Source of the DNA: Campylobacter ureolyticus
Lineage (GTDB): Bacteria > Campylobacterota > Campylobacteria > Campylobacterales > Campylobacteraceae
Direction of reading: 5' to 3'
Length of the DNA stretch: 64,000 nt
Assembly (NCBI RefSeq): GCF_013372225.1
Contig: NZ_CP053832.1
Span: forward strand, 1,302,001-1,366,000
Position numbers and translations under genes: made by a program. Positions within the stretch are counted from its first letter, which is position 1. The number at the start of each line of letters is the position of its first letter. Shown one piece after another: positions 1 to 10,054 of this stretch. The notes under the pieces are model-generated. The model was not told where the DNA came from. It saw only the letters and a program-made list of their open reading frames with translations, and ran no database searches.

Positions 1-342
1 TTTTTGAAGTATTGGCAAAGTATTTGTGAGATTATCTTTATATCCATCATCAAAAGTTATAATAATTGATTTTGGTGGTAGATCATCTGATATTTCACGC
101 ACAAAATAACTTTTAAAACCATTTTTGCTAAGCCACTTGATTTGCTTTTCAAACTCTTTTGGCTCTACTCTTAAACGGTTAAATTTGCTTTTATTTTTAG
201 GCAAATGCTTGCTTACCATATGATACATCAAAACACGAGGGTATTCATAAGAGATATTTTTTCTCCACCAAGAAAAGCGAAGCGAAAAAATTATAAAGCT
301 AATTAATATCGTAAAAATTAATAATACAATAACTATTTGCAA
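1..342 (-). CDS. Polysaccharide deacetylase family protein (partial, C-terminus beyond window)
   Basis: The visible 114 codons give one N-terminal membrane segment, a MYHMV motif, and then ITFDDGYKDN, the metal-binding 'TFDDG' signature of NodB-type polysaccharide deacetylases (carbohydrate esterase family 4). The start is taken as TTG at 342, because AAGG lies 7 nt upstream and this start keeps the membrane anchor. An internal ATG near 230 would remove the anchor. The gene overlaps the end of the O-antigen-ligase-like gene and is the last visible gene of the minus-strand LOS operon, so a role in trimming acetyl groups from a cell-surface glycan is plausible. The substrate is unknown. The remainder of the catalytic domain lies outside the window. 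Confidence 0.8.
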   Translation of the reverse strand, partial: MQIVIVLLIFTILISFIIFSLRFSWWRKNISYEYPRVLMYHMVSKHLPKNKSKFNRLRVEPKEFEKQIKWLSKNGFKSYFVREISDDLPPKSIIITFDDGYKDNLTNTLPILQK

Positions 343-1502
343 GGTTTAGCCTTAAATTTATCAGAATACACTAAAAACATAAAAATAGTTACAGCACTAA
401 AAAGTTCTTTTGAGTCAAAAACACTAAAATCAAACTGTGTAATAACTACAAAATATACAAGTAAAGACAAGCATATATAGTTTTTGTCTTTTAAAATTTG
501 ATAAAACACAGTTAAAACAGCACTAATCCATGCCACCAAACCAAATATTCCAGTAAAAAGTAATATTTCTAAAGTAGAATTATGAAGTCCTGTATGTGCT
601 GCTATATCAACCGGTAAATTTAAATTTCTCCAACAACTAACACCGTGGCCAAAAAATAAATTATTTGGTATTTGAGTAAGTCCAAATTTCCAAAGATTGG
701 TACGGTAGCTTGAATTCCCTTTAAGAAGTGAATTCACTCTATCTTGAAAAATATCAATGCTTAAATATAGTAGTATTACTGCCAAAATACAAATTCCAAA
801 AATTATAAAAAATCTTTTGTCAAGTTTTTTATAATAAAATATATAAAAAACCATGTACGCTACAAAGCTAGCAACCCAACCTGAGCGTGAAAAAGAAAAT
901 AGCATACAAAAACCAAAAATTGTAAGTAAGACTAATCCTATTTTTATATTGTCTTTTAAAATAAAAAGAGTAAAGACAACACCTAAACTCATAGCAAGCC
1001 CCATAGCATTTCTATTGTCAAAAGTTCCCTTAAGTCCGCCATAAACAGTATCTGGATTTAAAATTAGCATAAAAATTGCGATGGCTGCCACAAACAAAAG
1101 TCCGAATAAAAAGACATTAACTAATACTTTTTTATCAAAATACTTAAGCCTGTAAAAATACGCTAAAGCTATAAAAACCAAAACATATCTATAAAAAAAT
1201 GCAATTATATAATGCCAAGATTTTTTGGCTAAAAGTTCAGGATTTAAGATGTTTGCTAGACACATACTAAGCAAAATCAAAGCAATAAAAACAGTTAAAA
1301 CTTTAGTTTTTTTAAAATTCTCAATTAAAACAGAGTAGTTTTTATTTATAATCAAATGCACTACAAAAAATAGTAAAACCAAAACAGTTGAAATTTGATA
1401 AATGGCATTCTTAAAAGGAATACTACAAAGCCAAATAAAAAGTATAATATTAAAAGCAAGCTTGTATTTATCTTCTTTTAAGCCAATTAAATACTCATGC
1501 AT
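333..1502 (-). CDS. O-antigen ligase / polymerase family membrane protein (WaaL-like)
   Basis: This 389-residue protein is almost entirely hydrophobic, with about 10-12 membrane helices. It has one larger exposed loop before the last helices containing GHGVSCW and GLHNSTLE. The histidine at about residue 307 followed by N is the conserved loop residue of Wzy_C/WaaL enzymes, which transfer undecaprenyl-linked glycans to lipid A core in the periplasm. Its ATG overlaps the stop of the upstream GT4 gene, so the two are co-translated. Setting in an LOS operon with an HtrB acyltransferase fits a ligase. A Wzy-type polymerase cannot be excluded, because the two families share this fold. Confidence 0.8.
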   Translation of the reverse strand: MHEYLIGLKEDKYKLAFNIILFIWLCSIPFKNAIYQISTVLVLLFFVVHLIINKNYSVLIENFKKTKVLTVFIALILLSMCLANILNPELLAKKSWHYIIAFFYRYVLVFIALAYFYRLKYFDKKVLVNVFLFGLLFVAAIAIFMLILNPDTVYGGLKGTFDNRNAMGLAMSLGVVFTLFILKDNIKIGLVLLTIFGFCMLFSFSRSGWVASFVAYMVFYIFYYKKLDKRFFIIFGICILAVILLYLSIDIFQDRVNSLLKGNSSYRTNLWKFGLTQIPNNLFFGHGVSCWRNLNLPVDIAAHTGLHNSTLEILLFTGIFGLVAWISAVLTVFYQILKDKNYICLSLLVYFVVITQFDFSVFDSKELFSAVTIFMFLVYSDKFKAKPCK

Positions 1503-2571
1503 TTAAAACCTCCTTATAAATTTTTAAATTTTCGTTGCACATTTTTTCTAGTGAGAACTTACTCTTTATATAAGAATAGCCATCAAATTTAAGATCTTTT
1601 GCCATTAAAATTTTTTGTGCGAGTTCTTTTTCATCAAGTGGGGCAAAAAAATATCCGTTTACATCTTCAATAATTATGTCTTTTACGCCCCCATGATTAC
1701 TTGCCACAACTGGTATGTTTAGAGCTATTGCCTCAGCTACGCTTCTTCCAAAGCTTTCAGGCTTTATAGATGCGCTAACTACAACATCACTAAGAGCATA
1801 AATTTTTGCAATTTCACTAATGCTTCCTAAAAAAATAATACTCTTTTTGATATCTAATTTACAAATGAGTTTTTTTAAGAACTCAAAATATTTTTTTCTT
1901 TTTGAGTGAACTCCGCCTACTACTAGAAGTTTAACATTTTTGCTTTCTAGAATTTTTATGGCCTTTATAATTGTTTCAATGTTTTTTAAATTTGAAATTC
2001 TACCAACACAGCTTATAATAAAATCATCTTTTTTTAAACCAAACTCACTTCTTAATTTCTCTTTGCTCTCAAATTTTGTAGCATCAAAATTTTCTAAATT
2101 TACACCTCTAAAGATAACTGAAATCCTACTCTCATCGACATTAAAATTTTTAATAATATACTCTTTTATAAAATTACTAGGCACAATGATTCTATCTGCT
2201 TTTACCATTATTTTACTATAAAAATTTACTGAATTAGCTCCATGAACCGTACTTATAATCTTGCATTTTGGTTTTGCAAAATGCACCATCCAAGCAGGCA
2301 CGCGCGATCTTATATGCACAATATCCGGCTTTATCTCTTTTAAAATTTTGCAAAGTTTTAAAATCCTTACAGGAGCTGTAAAAATATTTTTTGAGCAAAC
2401 ATCATGTAAAATTACCTTGCCACCGTCTTTTTCTATGATACCAGCTAATTTTCCGCCTTTTGTAATCACAAAATTTTCAATTTTATTTTTTACAAATTCA
2501 CGATTAAGCTCGACTACACCACGTTCAACGCCGCCTTCATTGAGCTCTGGTAAAATTTGAACTACTTTCAT
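1495..2571 (-). CDS. Glycosyltransferase family 4 (GT-B fold)
   Basis: The protein has 358 residues. The N-terminus MKVVQILPELNEGGVER is the typical acceptor-domain start of GT4 enzymes ('GGxER'). The C-terminal half carries the nucleotide-sugar motif SASIKPESFGRSVAEAIALN, the family's E-x7-E element, followed by VVASNHGG. It probably adds a sugar to the LOS core at the cytoplasmic face of the inner membrane; donor and acceptor cannot be read from the sequence. It overlaps the upstream ELM1-like gene by 4 nt (ATGA) and the downstream ligase gene by 8 nt, which marks a tight operon. Confidence 0.88.
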   Translation of the reverse strand: MKVVQILPELNEGGVERGVVELNREFVKNKIENFVITKGGKLAGIIEKDGGKVILHDVCSKNIFTAPVRILKLCKILKEIKPDIVHIRSRVPAWMVHFAKPKCKIISTVHGANSVNFYSKIMVKADRIIVPSNFIKEYIIKNFNVDESRISVIFRGVNLENFDATKFESKEKLRSEFGLKKDDFIISCVGRISNLKNIETIIKAIKILESKNVKLLVVGGVHSKRKKYFEFLKKLICKLDIKKSIIFLGSISEIAKIYALSDVVVSASIKPESFGRSVAEAIALNIPVVASNHGGVKDIIIEDVNGYFFAPLDEKELAQKILMAKDLKFDGYSYIKSKFSLEKMCNENLKIYKEVLNA

Positions 2572-3467
2572 AAAATTATGCCTTTTAGAACATCTTTTAA
2601 ATTTAGTTTTTCTGTTTTTTCAAAAGCGTCGTTTGGACTATAGATTTTTACCAAATTTAATTTTTCTAAATTTAATAAAAATTTATCAAATTTAGAATTT
2701 TTATTTTTTTTAAGAGGTAGCACATAAACTGAACTTTTGCCAGCACAAACAGCTTCACTTATCATAGATACACTATCTCTAGTTATAAACACAAACTCAG
2801 ATTTTGTAACAAAATCATAGATTGGGTTAATTCTATTTTCACTAAAAATTATAGAAAAATTAAAATTTCTTTTTTTTAGTTCTTCTTCAAGCCATTTTGG
2901 AGTTCTTGGGGATGTGGTTAATAAAACTTCATATCCTCTAAATTTAGCCATAATTTCATCTATTGCATCTAAAATATTAGGTATTATTTCAAAAATTTTG
3001 TTATTTCCACCAATTATAAATGAAATAGATTTGGACTTAGGAGAATAAAACTCTTTTTTCTCTAAAAAATTTATGTTTACAGGTAAAATTGTCATATTTT
3101 CAAGCTTTATTTTTGCATCGTTTTTTGTAGAAAAAATATGATAAAAATCTTTTCTAAAACCCTTTGGCATCATTAAAGCTATATTTTTAGATTTAAAGTT
3201 TTTAGCAAAAAACTTATTTGCATAATAAGTTGTCGAACCAGCGGAAACTATGAAATCAAATTTATCATTTTTTGGCTTTTCATACATAAAGATTGGAATA
3301 TAAATTTTTAAAAAATCCAACACATATGAAAAAAGTTTTAAAATTTTAAATTTAAACTTGACATTTATTATTTCATAATCAAAGTTTTTTAATTTACATA
3401 AAGCTACACTCTGACTTTCATGACCAAGTCTTTTGTCACTTATTATTAAAGCTTTCATTACATACAT
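2568..3467 (-). CDS. ELM1/GtrOC1-type protein (mitochondrial fission ELM1 family), putative glycosyltransferase
   Basis: About 299 residues beginning MYVMKALIISDKRLGHESQS. The 'SD.R.GHE.Q' start, the central SFIIGGNNKIFE and the later FVFITRDSVSMISEAVCAGKSSVYVLPL fit the ELM1 family (DUF1022), a GT-B-like family often found in bacterial lipid A/LOS gene clusters. Two starts are possible. ATG at 3467 forms a TAATG overlap with the htrB stop and has GGA about 10 nt upstream. ATG at 3458 would remove three residues. The first was chosen. It sits directly behind the lipid A acyltransferase gene, so a role in core sugar addition is inferred and not shown. Confidence 0.75.
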   Translation of the reverse strand: MYVMKALIISDKRLGHESQSVALCKLKNFDYEIINVKFKFKILKLFSYVLDFLKIYIPIFMYEKPKNDKFDFIVSAGSTTYYANKFFAKNFKSKNIALMMPKGFRKDFYHIFSTKNDAKIKLENMTILPVNINFLEKKEFYSPKSKSISFIIGGNNKIFEIIPNILDAIDEIMAKFRGYEVLLTTSPRTPKWLEEELKKRNFNFSIIFSENRINPIYDFVTKSEFVFITRDSVSMISEAVCAGKSSVYVLPLKKNKNSKFDKFLLNLEKLNLVKIYSPNDAFEKTEKLNLKDVLKGIIL

Positions 3468-4342
3468 TAATCTTGTTTCCAACGATTATGCATCCAAAAC
3501 CATTGCTCTGGGCTTTGAGATATAATTTCTTCATATATCCTATTACAAATTATAGTTATTGCCTCTATATCTTTTTCTTTATTACCACTTAGAGTTAAAT
3601 CTGGAAACTTTTTTATAACTATTTCATATTTGTTGTTTGGAAGTCTTCTTGCAAAAATTGGTATAATTTCTGGATGAAATTTCATATAAAGTGAAGCTAC
3701 AGTTTTGGCAGTATGGCATTTTCTACCAAAAAATGGTACATAAATGCTATTGTTTAATTTTAAATCAGTAAGCATGCCAACTATTCCACCACTTTTTAAA
3801 GTTTTTACAATCTTGCTCATTGCATGGTCTTTGTAAGCTAATTTATTGTTATACTCATCTCTAAAAGGTGTTGTTATTTTGCTTTCTATTAAAGAATTAT
3901 TTCCCTCTCTTGAGATAACAAGCTGTGGAAAACCCATCTTTGCAACAAATTTGGTCAAAATTTCCCAATTTCCAAAATGAGCTGTAAAAAAAACAATTCC
4001 ATTTTTTCTATTTTGCATGGCTTTTTCAACATTTTTTTTATAACCATTTGGGTCTTCAAAAAAATCTTCCAATTCAACTCTTTTGTTTATTAAAAGCAAA
4101 CAATCAGCTGTTGTTCTTGCAAGACTCCTAAATGTCTTTTTTGCTAAATTATAAACTTCCTTTTCATTTAAATTTTTAAATGAAAAGGATAAATTATTAA
4201 TTGCAATTCTACGTCTTGATTTTAGAATATAAAAGAAAAAAATCGATATCTTGTCTAAAAATAAATAAACTAAATTTTTAGGCATAAATTTTGATATTTT
4301 TATTAGCAGTAAAACAAAAATATATTCTATCTTTTCACGCAA
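3467..4342 (-). CDS. htrB: Lipid A biosynthesis acyltransferase (LpxL/HtrB family)
   Basis: This 291-residue protein has an N-terminal membrane-associated stretch and the catalytic H-x4-E motif AHFGNWE (His about 122, Glu about 127). Later come a GGIVGMLTDLK segment and a C-terminal WFWMHNRWK, which is characteristic of lysophospholipid acyltransferases acting late in lipid A assembly at the inner membrane. The start is TTG at 4342, supported by AGGAG five bases upstream. It is the first gene of the LOS operon that runs leftwards, with a TATAAT box just upstream. The acyl chain transferred cannot be deduced. Confidence 0.9.
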   Translation of the reverse strand: MREKIEYIFVLLLIKISKFMPKNLVYLFLDKISIFFFYILKSRRRIAINNLSFSFKNLNEKEVYNLAKKTFRSLARTTADCLLLINKRVELEDFFEDPNGYKKNVEKAMQNRKNGIVFFTAHFGNWEILTKFVAKMGFPQLVISREGNNSLIESKITTPFRDEYNNKLAYKDHAMSKIVKTLKSGGIVGMLTDLKLNNSIYVPFFGRKCHTAKTVASLYMKFHPEIIPIFARRLPNNKYEIVIKKFPDLTLSGNKEKDIEAITIICNRIYEEIISQSPEQWFWMHNRWKQD

Positions 4343-4364
4343 AATTTCTCCTTTAAATTATAGA

Positions 4365-4370
4365 ATTATA
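4365..4370 (-). promoter_or_regulatory. -10 box (TATAAT) for the htrB-led LOS operon
   Basis: Read on the minus strand the sequence is GCTATAATTC, 23 nt upstream of the TTG start of htrB and ahead of its AGGAG ribosome-binding site. No convincing -35 hexamer is seen, as usual for Campylobacter sigma-70 promoters. Confidence 0.55.
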
Positions 4371-4428
4371 GCTTTTTTAATTAAAAAACTGCTAAAATTA
4401 GCGCAATAAATAATTTTGGAGTTTAAAG

Positions 4429-5673
4429 ATGATAAAAATAGCAGTTGTAGGTTTAGGTTATGTTGGGCTTCCACTAGCTCTTGCTTTTTCAAAAAAATTT
4501 GACGTTATTGGTTATGATACTAACGAATCAAGAATAAAAGAGTTAAAAAATGGTCGTGATAAAACATTAGAAGCTAGCGATGATGAGCTAAAAGATGCAT
4601 TAAACAATAATTTAAAATTCACCTACAATCTGGATGATTTAAAAAAATATAATTTTTTTATAATAGCAGTTCCAACACCAGTTGATAAAAATAATCGCCC
4701 AGATTTGACACCACTTTTAAAAGCTAGCCAAAGTGTTGGAAGTGTACTTAAAAAAGGTGATATTGTTGTTTATGAAAGCACTGTTTATCCAGGAGCTACC
4801 GAAGAAGAGTGTGTTCCAGCATTAGAAAAGTTTTCAAATTTGAAATTTAATAAAGACTTTTTTTGTGGATATTCTCCAGAGAGGATAAATCCAGGAGATA
4901 AAGAACATACTATTACAAAGATTAAAAAAATAACTTCAGGTTCAACAAAAAAAGTAGCTGATATAGTTGATGATGTTTATGCAAGCATTATAAAAGCAGG
5001 GACTTTTAAAGCCAGTAGCATAAAAGTTGCAGAAGCTGCAAAGGTCATAGAAAATACTCAAAGAGATATAAATATAGCTTTTGTAAATGAGCTTGCTATG
5101 ATTTTTGAGAAAATGCATATTGATACAACAGAGGTTTTAAAAGCCGCTGGAACAAAGTGGAATTTTTTAAAATTTAGCCCAGGATTAGTTGGTGGGCACT
5201 GTATAGGTGTTGATCCATACTACTTAACTCACAAAGCTCAAGAGCTTGGATATCATCCTGAAATAATACTTGCAGGAAGAAGAATAAATGATAATATGGG
5301 AAAATATGCTGCAAATAGAGTCGTAAAACTCATGATAAAACATGATAAAAAGATTAATAAGGCAAAAGTTTTAATACTTGGCATTACATTTAAAGAAAAC
5401 TGTACTGATATAAGAAACTCACGTGTCATTGATGTGATAAAAGAGTTAAAAGAATTTGGTTGTAATGTAGATGTTTATGATCCTTGGGCTGATAGAAATG
5501 AAGTTTTAAAGGAATATAATTTAAATTTAATAGAAAATTTAAATTTAAATAATTATGATGCTGTGGTATTGGCAGTGGCTCATGATGAGTTCAAAAATTT
5601 AGATTTTTCAAATTTAGATGCTGTAATATTTGATATAAAAGGTGTTTTAGAAAATGCAGATGGAAGACTTTAA
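4429..5673 (+). CDS. Nucleotide-sugar 6-dehydrogenase (UDP-HexNAc dehydrogenase, TviB/WbpO type)
   Basis: The 414 residues contain the Rossmann NAD-binding start [15 protein letters not shown], a VPTPVD segment, [10 protein letters not shown], and the catalytic-cysteine motif [15 protein letters not shown] (Cys about 258). The enzyme oxidises C6 of a UDP-sugar twice to give a uronate. The [11 protein letters not shown] and [12 protein letters not shown] variants are those of UDP-N-acetyl-glucosamine/galactosamine dehydrogenases (TviB/WbpO) rather than UDP-glucose dehydrogenase, which has a GCDKC-type context. GGAG precedes the ATG by about 8 nt. It diverges from the LOS operon, so the uronic acid may feed the surface glycan; this is inference. 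Confidence 0.88.
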   Translation: MIKIAVVGLGYVGLPLALAFSKKFDVIGYDTNESRIKELKNGRDKTLEASDDELKDALNNNLKFTYNLDDLKKYNFFIIAVPTPVDKNNRPDLTPLLKASQSVGSVLKKGDIVVYESTVYPGATEEECVPALEKFSNLKFNKDFFCGYSPERINPGDKEHTITKIKKITSGSTKKVADIVDDVYASIIKAGTFKASSIKVAEAAKVIENTQRDINIAFVNELAMIFEKMHIDTTEVLKAAGTKWNFLKFSPGLVGGHCIGVDPYYLTHKAQELGYHPEIILAGRRINDNMGKYAANRVVKLMIKHDKKINKAKVLILGITFKENCTDIRNSRVIDVIKELKEFGCNVDVYDPWADRNEVLKEYNLNLIENLNLNNYDAVVLAVAHDEFKNLDFSNLDAVIFDIKGVLENADGRL

Positions 5674-5680
5674 TATCTTC

Positions 5681-7015
5681 CTATTTACCCAAACAAAATG
5701 ATGAAAACATCTCATCTAAAATTTCTGTTCGCTCAAATGGTCTTGTTATAGATGAAATTTCACTAATTGCTGAGTTTATTTCATAAGCAAAAAGCTCAAG
5801 CTCGTTTTCATTTAATAAATTTTTAGCTCTTAAAATTCCCTCTTTTGCTGAATTTACAGCATTTATTTGATAAGTTGCTGTAAGCATAATCCCATCATAA
5901 TTTTTAGTATCAAGATAATTTTTCAACTCATCAGTAACTAGTCTAATGCCCTCTTTAACTGAAATTTGAAGAGGTTTATTTAGTTTTTTATCAAATTTTT
6001 GAATTAAATCTGATTTGTTTAAAATATAAAATATTTTTTTATCATTTTTTTCAAGACCCCTGCATATTTCTAAAATTACCCTATCCTCATCATCAAATTT
6101 AGCTGAGCTGTCAAACACTGCTAGAATAATATCGGCCTCATTTGCTTTTTTTATTGCAGTTTCAATGCCAATTTTTTCTATATTTGAAACACCCTCTCTA
6201 ATGCCTGCAGTATCAATTATCCTAACTAAATGGCTTCCTAGCATAAGACTTTCTTCTATCGAGTCCCTAGTAGTACCAGCCTCATTTGAGATTATAGCTC
6301 TGTCATAAGATAAAAGTGCGTTTAAAATAGAGCTTTTTCCAACATTTGGCTTTCCTATAATAGCAACTTTAAATCCCTCTATAAGCCCTTTTCTTTGATT
6401 GCTAATAGTAACAATCTCATCAAGTTTTTTATAATTTTTACTAAGTAAAATATTAATTTTTTCTAAAATATCAGTTGGTAAATCTTCTTCTGCATAATCT
6501 ATACAAACTTCAGTATAAGCAAGAGTTTTAACAAGCTCACCCCTTAAAGACTCAACAAATGCACTAAGTGATCCTTGCATTTGATAGGTTAAAATTTTTA
6601 AAGCATCTTTGCTTCTAGCAGTTATTAGACTTTGGATAGAGCTTGCTTTTGCAAGATCCATTTTATCATTTAAAAAGGCTCTTTTACTAAATTCTCCTGG
6701 TTGTGCAAGTCTAGCACCAGCTTTTAAAAGCTCATCAATGATTAAATTTGAAATCAAAAATCCACCATGAGTTTGAAACTCAACTATATCCTCTCCAGTA
6801 AAACTTTTTGGAGATTTAAAATAAATTATTATACCTCTATCTATAAGCTCATTGTCTAAAGAATAAATTTTTAGCAAAGTTGCATATCTTGGAGTTAAAT
6901 TTTTTGTTTTTAAAAGTTTTAATGAGATATCTAAAGCTTCTTTTCCACTAACTCTTATAATAGATACTGCCCCAACCCCATTTGCAGTAGATATAGCTAC
7001 AATTGTATCATTCAT
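5681..7015 (-). CDS. mnmE: tRNA uridine-5-carboxymethylaminomethyl(34) synthesis GTPase MnmE
   Basis: This 444-residue protein has the tetrahydrofolate-binding N-domain ([30 protein letters not shown]) and a helical domain interrupted by a G domain. The G domain shows GKPNVGKSS (about 221-229), a switch II DTAG and NKSD. The protein ends in the diagnostic CLGK, the C-terminal CxGK motif. With MnmG it modifies U34 of tRNAs decoding two-fold codon boxes. It overlaps the end of the jag gene by 8 nt and closes the rpmH-yidC operon. The length is normal and nothing appears to be missing. Confidence 0.97.
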   Translation of the reverse strand: MNDTIVAISTANGVGAVSIIRVSGKEALDISLKLLKTKNLTPRYATLLKIYSLDNELIDRGIIIYFKSPKSFTGEDIVEFQTHGGFLISNLIIDELLKAGARLAQPGEFSKRAFLNDKMDLAKASSIQSLITARSKDALKILTYQMQGSLSAFVESLRGELVKTLAYTEVCIDYAEEDLPTDILEKINILLSKNYKKLDEIVTISNQRKGLIEGFKVAIIGKPNVGKSSILNALLSYDRAIISNEAGTTRDSIEESLMLGSHLVRIIDTAGIREGVSNIEKIGIETAIKKANEADIILAVFDSSAKFDDEDRVILEICRGLEKNDKKIFYILNKSDLIQKFDKKLNKPLQISVKEGIRLVTDELKNYLDTKNYDGIMLTATYQINAVNSAKEGILRAKNLLNENELELFAYEINSAISEISSITRPFERTEILDEMFSSFCLGK

Positions 7016-7820
7016 TTTTTTCCGGTCTTATAACTATAAATTTTCCATGCCTTGAAGAGCGAACACCGACATAATTATTAGGAAGCTCATTTCTAAGCTG
7101 TTCTAGGGCAATTTTTACCAAAACACCATCTAAAGGTTTAGTTTGAGCTTTTCCGGTTGTTTTTACCTTTTCAATAACATCAACCAAATATGCAGCAATC
7201 ATTTTTTCTTGATTTTCTAAAAATCGTGAAATCTCAAGCCTTACATGATATCCGTATTTTGGATAAATCCAATTGTGAAGAAGATGTGTTATTGCCTTAT
7301 ATCTATATCCTTCTTTTCCTATTAAAAGTGCCGCATCATCACCATCTAATTTTATATAAATAGTTTTATCATCAAATTTATTTACTTCAAAGCTATTGAT
7401 GTTGAAAAAATCATTTTTAAAAAGATTTTCGATTCCATTTTTTATTTCAATAATAGCCTTGTTTATTTCAACTTTTTCATTATTTGGTTTTGTAAATTCT
7501 TTCTTATTTTCAAAATTATTTTTTTGCTTTTCAGGTTTTTGATGGCTTTTATCATCCTTTTTAGCTTTTTGAGATTTTTCACCTTTATCTATATTTTGCT
7601 CTTTTTTAACTTTTTTTGATTCGCTACTTTTGTTTGTTTCTTTTAAAGATTTTGTATAGCCAACTTTTTTAGCATCTATGATTGCATTTTTTTTGAAAAA
7701 ACCCAAAATCCCACTTTTTGGATGTTGCAAAACTTTAAAATCAAGCTCAGTTACAGAACACCCTAACTCAACTGAGGCTTTTGTGATAGCCTCTTCTAAT
7801 GTAAATGCTTCAAATTTCAC
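7008..7820 (-). CDS. jag: Jag/KhpB (EloR-like) RNA-binding protein
   Basis: The 270 residues start with a Jag N-terminal domain ([20 protein letters not shown]). A lysine-rich, low-complexity linker of about 80 residues follows. Then come a KH domain containing [14 protein letters not shown], which has the GxxG loop, and an R3H-like end containing [13 protein letters not shown]. The start is GTG at 7820: it shares one base with the yidC stop and has GGAG eight nt upstream. Jag/KhpB proteins bind RNA and influence cell elongation in other bacteria; here the role is inferred from domains and from the conserved place behind yidC. The linker length and composition are typical of Campylobacter homologues. 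Confidence 0.9.
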   Translation of the reverse strand: MKFEAFTLEEAITKASVELGCSVTELDFKVLQHPKSGILGFFKKNAIIDAKKVGYTKSLKETNKSSESKKVKKEQNIDKGEKSQKAKKDDKSHQKPEKQKNNFENKKEFTKPNNEKVEINKAIIEIKNGIENLFKNDFFNINSFEVNKFDDKTIYIKLDGDDAALLIGKEGYRYKAITHLLHNWIYPKYGYHVRLEISRFLENQEKMIAAYLVDVIEKVKTTGKAQTKPLDGVLVKIALEQLRNELPNNYVGVRSSRHGKFIVIRPEKNE

Positions 7821-9394
7821 TATTTTTTCTCCGCCATTTCTAATTCTTTTCTCTTTTTAAACATTTTATTTATAATAATTTGCTGAATTAAGGCAAATAT
7901 ATTATTAACACACCAATAAAGTGTAAGTCCAGCTGGGAATGTCATAAAGAAAAATATAAATATTACAGGTAAAAATTTCATAATCTTTTCTTGCATTGGA
8001 TCAGTAAAGCTCGTAGGAGTAAGGCGTTGTTGGATATACATAGCAGCACCCATTATAATAGGAAGTATAAAATATGGATCTTTAATAGCTAAATTATCTA
8101 TCCAAAGTATCCAAGGTGCTCCTTGAAGCTCAATTGCATTTAATAAAACTCTATAAATTGCAAAAAATACAGGAATTTGTAAAATCATAGGCAAACATCC
8201 ACCCATTGGATTTGCACCATGCTTTCTATATAGTTCCATAACTTGTGCTTGCATTTTTTGCGGATCATTTTTATATTTTTCTCTAATTTCTTTCATTTTT
8301 GGAGCTAAATCTTTTAACTTATTCATAGAAATCATAGCTTTATAAGTAAGTGGTGATAAGATAAGCCTTATTAAAATAGTTAAAATAACTATTGCCCAAC
8401 CCCAGTTTCCAACCATAGTATAAAACTTACTAAGTAACCAAAACATAGGTTTTGCAATAAAAGTAAACCAGCCATACTCTATAACATCACTCAATTCAGG
8501 ATTTATTGATTTTAAAAGCTCATGATTTTTAGGCCCTATAAAGCCACCAGCTTCAAAAACTCTATCTTCAACTGCTACAAAAGCTTGATTTATTCCATCA
8601 CTTGTCTCATTTAGCGCTACTTTCATAGGTTTTTCAAAATTATAAAATAAAGTTGCGTAGTATCTATCAAAAGATGATGCAATATCGATATTATTATAAG
8701 TTTGAGCTTTATTTTTTACTTTTCCATCTTTTACGATTTCTAGATTATCTTCTAAATTTCTAAGTAATACTCCATGGATTGTAAGTCTATCTGCTGCAAC
8801 ATCTGGCCTAAGTCCTGGAGTTACAAAGTAATTTTCATTCTTATTTGTTTCTACTTTTACCTTATAATTACCCCTTTTTGAAAAAGTTATAGTTTTTTTA
8901 ACTATAACTTCGCCTAAATTTTGAGTAAGAACAACGCTTTTTTCACCATCATTTAAATTAATGTTTGACACACTTGCTTCGTACGGAATTTCAAAAGCTA
9001 GCTTATTAATTTCTTGGTTTGCAAACCTAATTTCTAATGGTTTTGGATATTGTGTTATTAAATTTAAAAAATTTCCTTCTTCATCTTTATAAATATTTTC
9101 ATTTAATTTAAATGAACTTATTCTTCCCAAAGAGTCAATTTTAGCATTAAAATAATTTGAAGTTATATTTACTATTGTTTTATCTTCTTTTGAAACTGTA
9201 TTAATAGGAGCTTTATTTTGATTATCAAGCTTTACATCAGGTGCCTCGTTTGCGGTTTTTACCTGTTTTGTGGCAATTGTTGCATTTGTATCTCTAAATT
9301 TTGACAAATAAAGACTATCGTAGGCTATAAAAAAAATGAAAGCAAGAAGCGTTGCAATGATAGCTCTTTTTTGAATTGATTTTTCATCCATCAT
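7820..9394 (-). CDS. yidC: Membrane protein insertase YidC
   Basis: This 524-residue protein has an N-terminal anchor (AIIATLLAFIFFIAYDSLYL), then a large periplasmic beta-rich domain (about 60-310). The conserved C-terminal insertase core follows, with five membrane helices and the motifs KMKEIREKYKNDPQKMQ and MGGCLPMILQIPVFFAIYRVL. It inserts and folds inner-membrane proteins alone or with SecYEG. The first of two adjacent ATG codons fits the upstream AAGGA best. The gene lies 4 nt behind yidD and forms a single operon with rpmH, rnpA, yidD, jag and mnmE. Confidence 0.97.
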   Translation of the reverse strand: MMDEKSIQKRAIIATLLAFIFFIAYDSLYLSKFRDTNATIATKQVKTANEAPDVKLDNQNKAPINTVSKEDKTIVNITSNYFNAKIDSLGRISSFKLNENIYKDEEGNFLNLITQYPKPLEIRFANQEINKLAFEIPYEASVSNINLNDGEKSVVLTQNLGEVIVKKTITFSKRGNYKVKVETNKNENYFVTPGLRPDVAADRLTIHGVLLRNLEDNLEIVKDGKVKNKAQTYNNIDIASSFDRYYATLFYNFEKPMKVALNETSDGINQAFVAVEDRVFEAGGFIGPKNHELLKSINPELSDVIEYGWFTFIAKPMFWLLSKFYTMVGNWGWAIVILTILIRLILSPLTYKAMISMNKLKDLAPKMKEIREKYKNDPQKMQAQVMELYRKHGANPMGGCLPMILQIPVFFAIYRVLLNAIELQGAPWILWIDNLAIKDPYFILPIIMGAAMYIQQRLTPTSFTDPMQEKIMKFLPVIFIFFFMTFPAGLTLYWCVNNIFALIQQIIINKMFKKRKELEMAEKK

Positions 9395-9398
9395 GGGG

Positions 9399-9731
9399 CT
9401 AATTTTCCTTTTTATATGATTTTATTACATAGTATTTTCCATTTTTATAAGGAACAAACCAAAATAAAAACTTCAAATTTCTATTTTTAAAAGAAAATTT
9501 TACAGCGGAAAAATCTTTATAAATTATAGGATAGTCAATTCCGCCTTTAAAAAGTTGATTACATCTTAGAATTCTTAGAATAGTTAAAAAAAATGCTTTT
9601 AAACAAAAGTTATGCTTAAATTGTATCAAAGCATATTCAGAACAACTAGGATAGTATCTGCAAGCCGCTGGAAAAAGCGGTGAGATGTTATGTTGATAAA
9701 TTTTTATGATTTTTATAAAAAAATCCTTCAT
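9399..9731 (-). CDS. yidD: Membrane protein insertion efficiency factor YidD
   Basis: The 110 residues include the family signature PLFPAACRYYPSCSEYALIQF with three cysteines, preceded by an amphipathic helix [13 protein letters not shown]. YidD is a small membrane-associated helper encoded between rnpA and yidC in most bacteria. The start codon overlaps the rnpA stop (ATGA). A basic C-terminal extension of about 40 residues after the signature is somewhat longer than in short homologues of about 70-85 residues. Confidence 0.95.
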   Translation of the reverse strand: MKDFFIKIIKIYQHNISPLFPAACRYYPSCSEYALIQFKHNFCLKAFFLTILRILRCNQLFKGGIDYPIIYKDFSAVKFSFKNRNLKFLFWFVPYKNGKYYVIKSYKKEN

Positions 9732-10054
9732 TTAAAAGCATCCATTTTTCTAAAAGACCATCTTAAACTCTTTTTTATAGAATCAAAGCTAAAGTTAATT
9801 ATTGAAGGCTTCGCAATTATAATGTAAAATCCTGATTTTAAATCACATCCCATATTAGCAAATGCCGCTCTTAGAACTCTTTTAGCACGATTTCTAATAA
9901 CTGCTTTTCCTACTTTTTTACTAGCAATTGCTGTAAATTTTCTATCATCAGAAGCCAAAAAATAAACAACTGCAAATTCAGTGTGCCATTTTTTAGCCAT
10001 CTCATAAACTTTTTTAAACTCATCTGCCTTATTTATAGCAGAAAATTCAATCAA
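9728..10054 (-). CDS. rnpA: Ribonuclease P protein component
   Basis: The 108 residues contain the RNR signature [16 protein letters not shown], an [13 protein letters not shown] strand before it, and a basic C-terminal helix. It assists the RNase P RNA in 5' maturation of tRNAs. The start is TTG at 10054, which overlaps the rpmH stop (TTGA), so translation is probably coupled to rpmH; no strong independent ribosome-binding site is visible. The catalytic RNA gene rnpB is not in the window. Confidence 0.95.
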   Translation of the reverse strand: MIEFSAINKADEFKKVYEMAKKWHTEFAVVYFLASDDRKFTAIASKKVGKAVIRNRAKRVLRAAFANMGCDLKSGFYIIIAKPSIINFSFDSIKKSLRWSFRKMDAFK

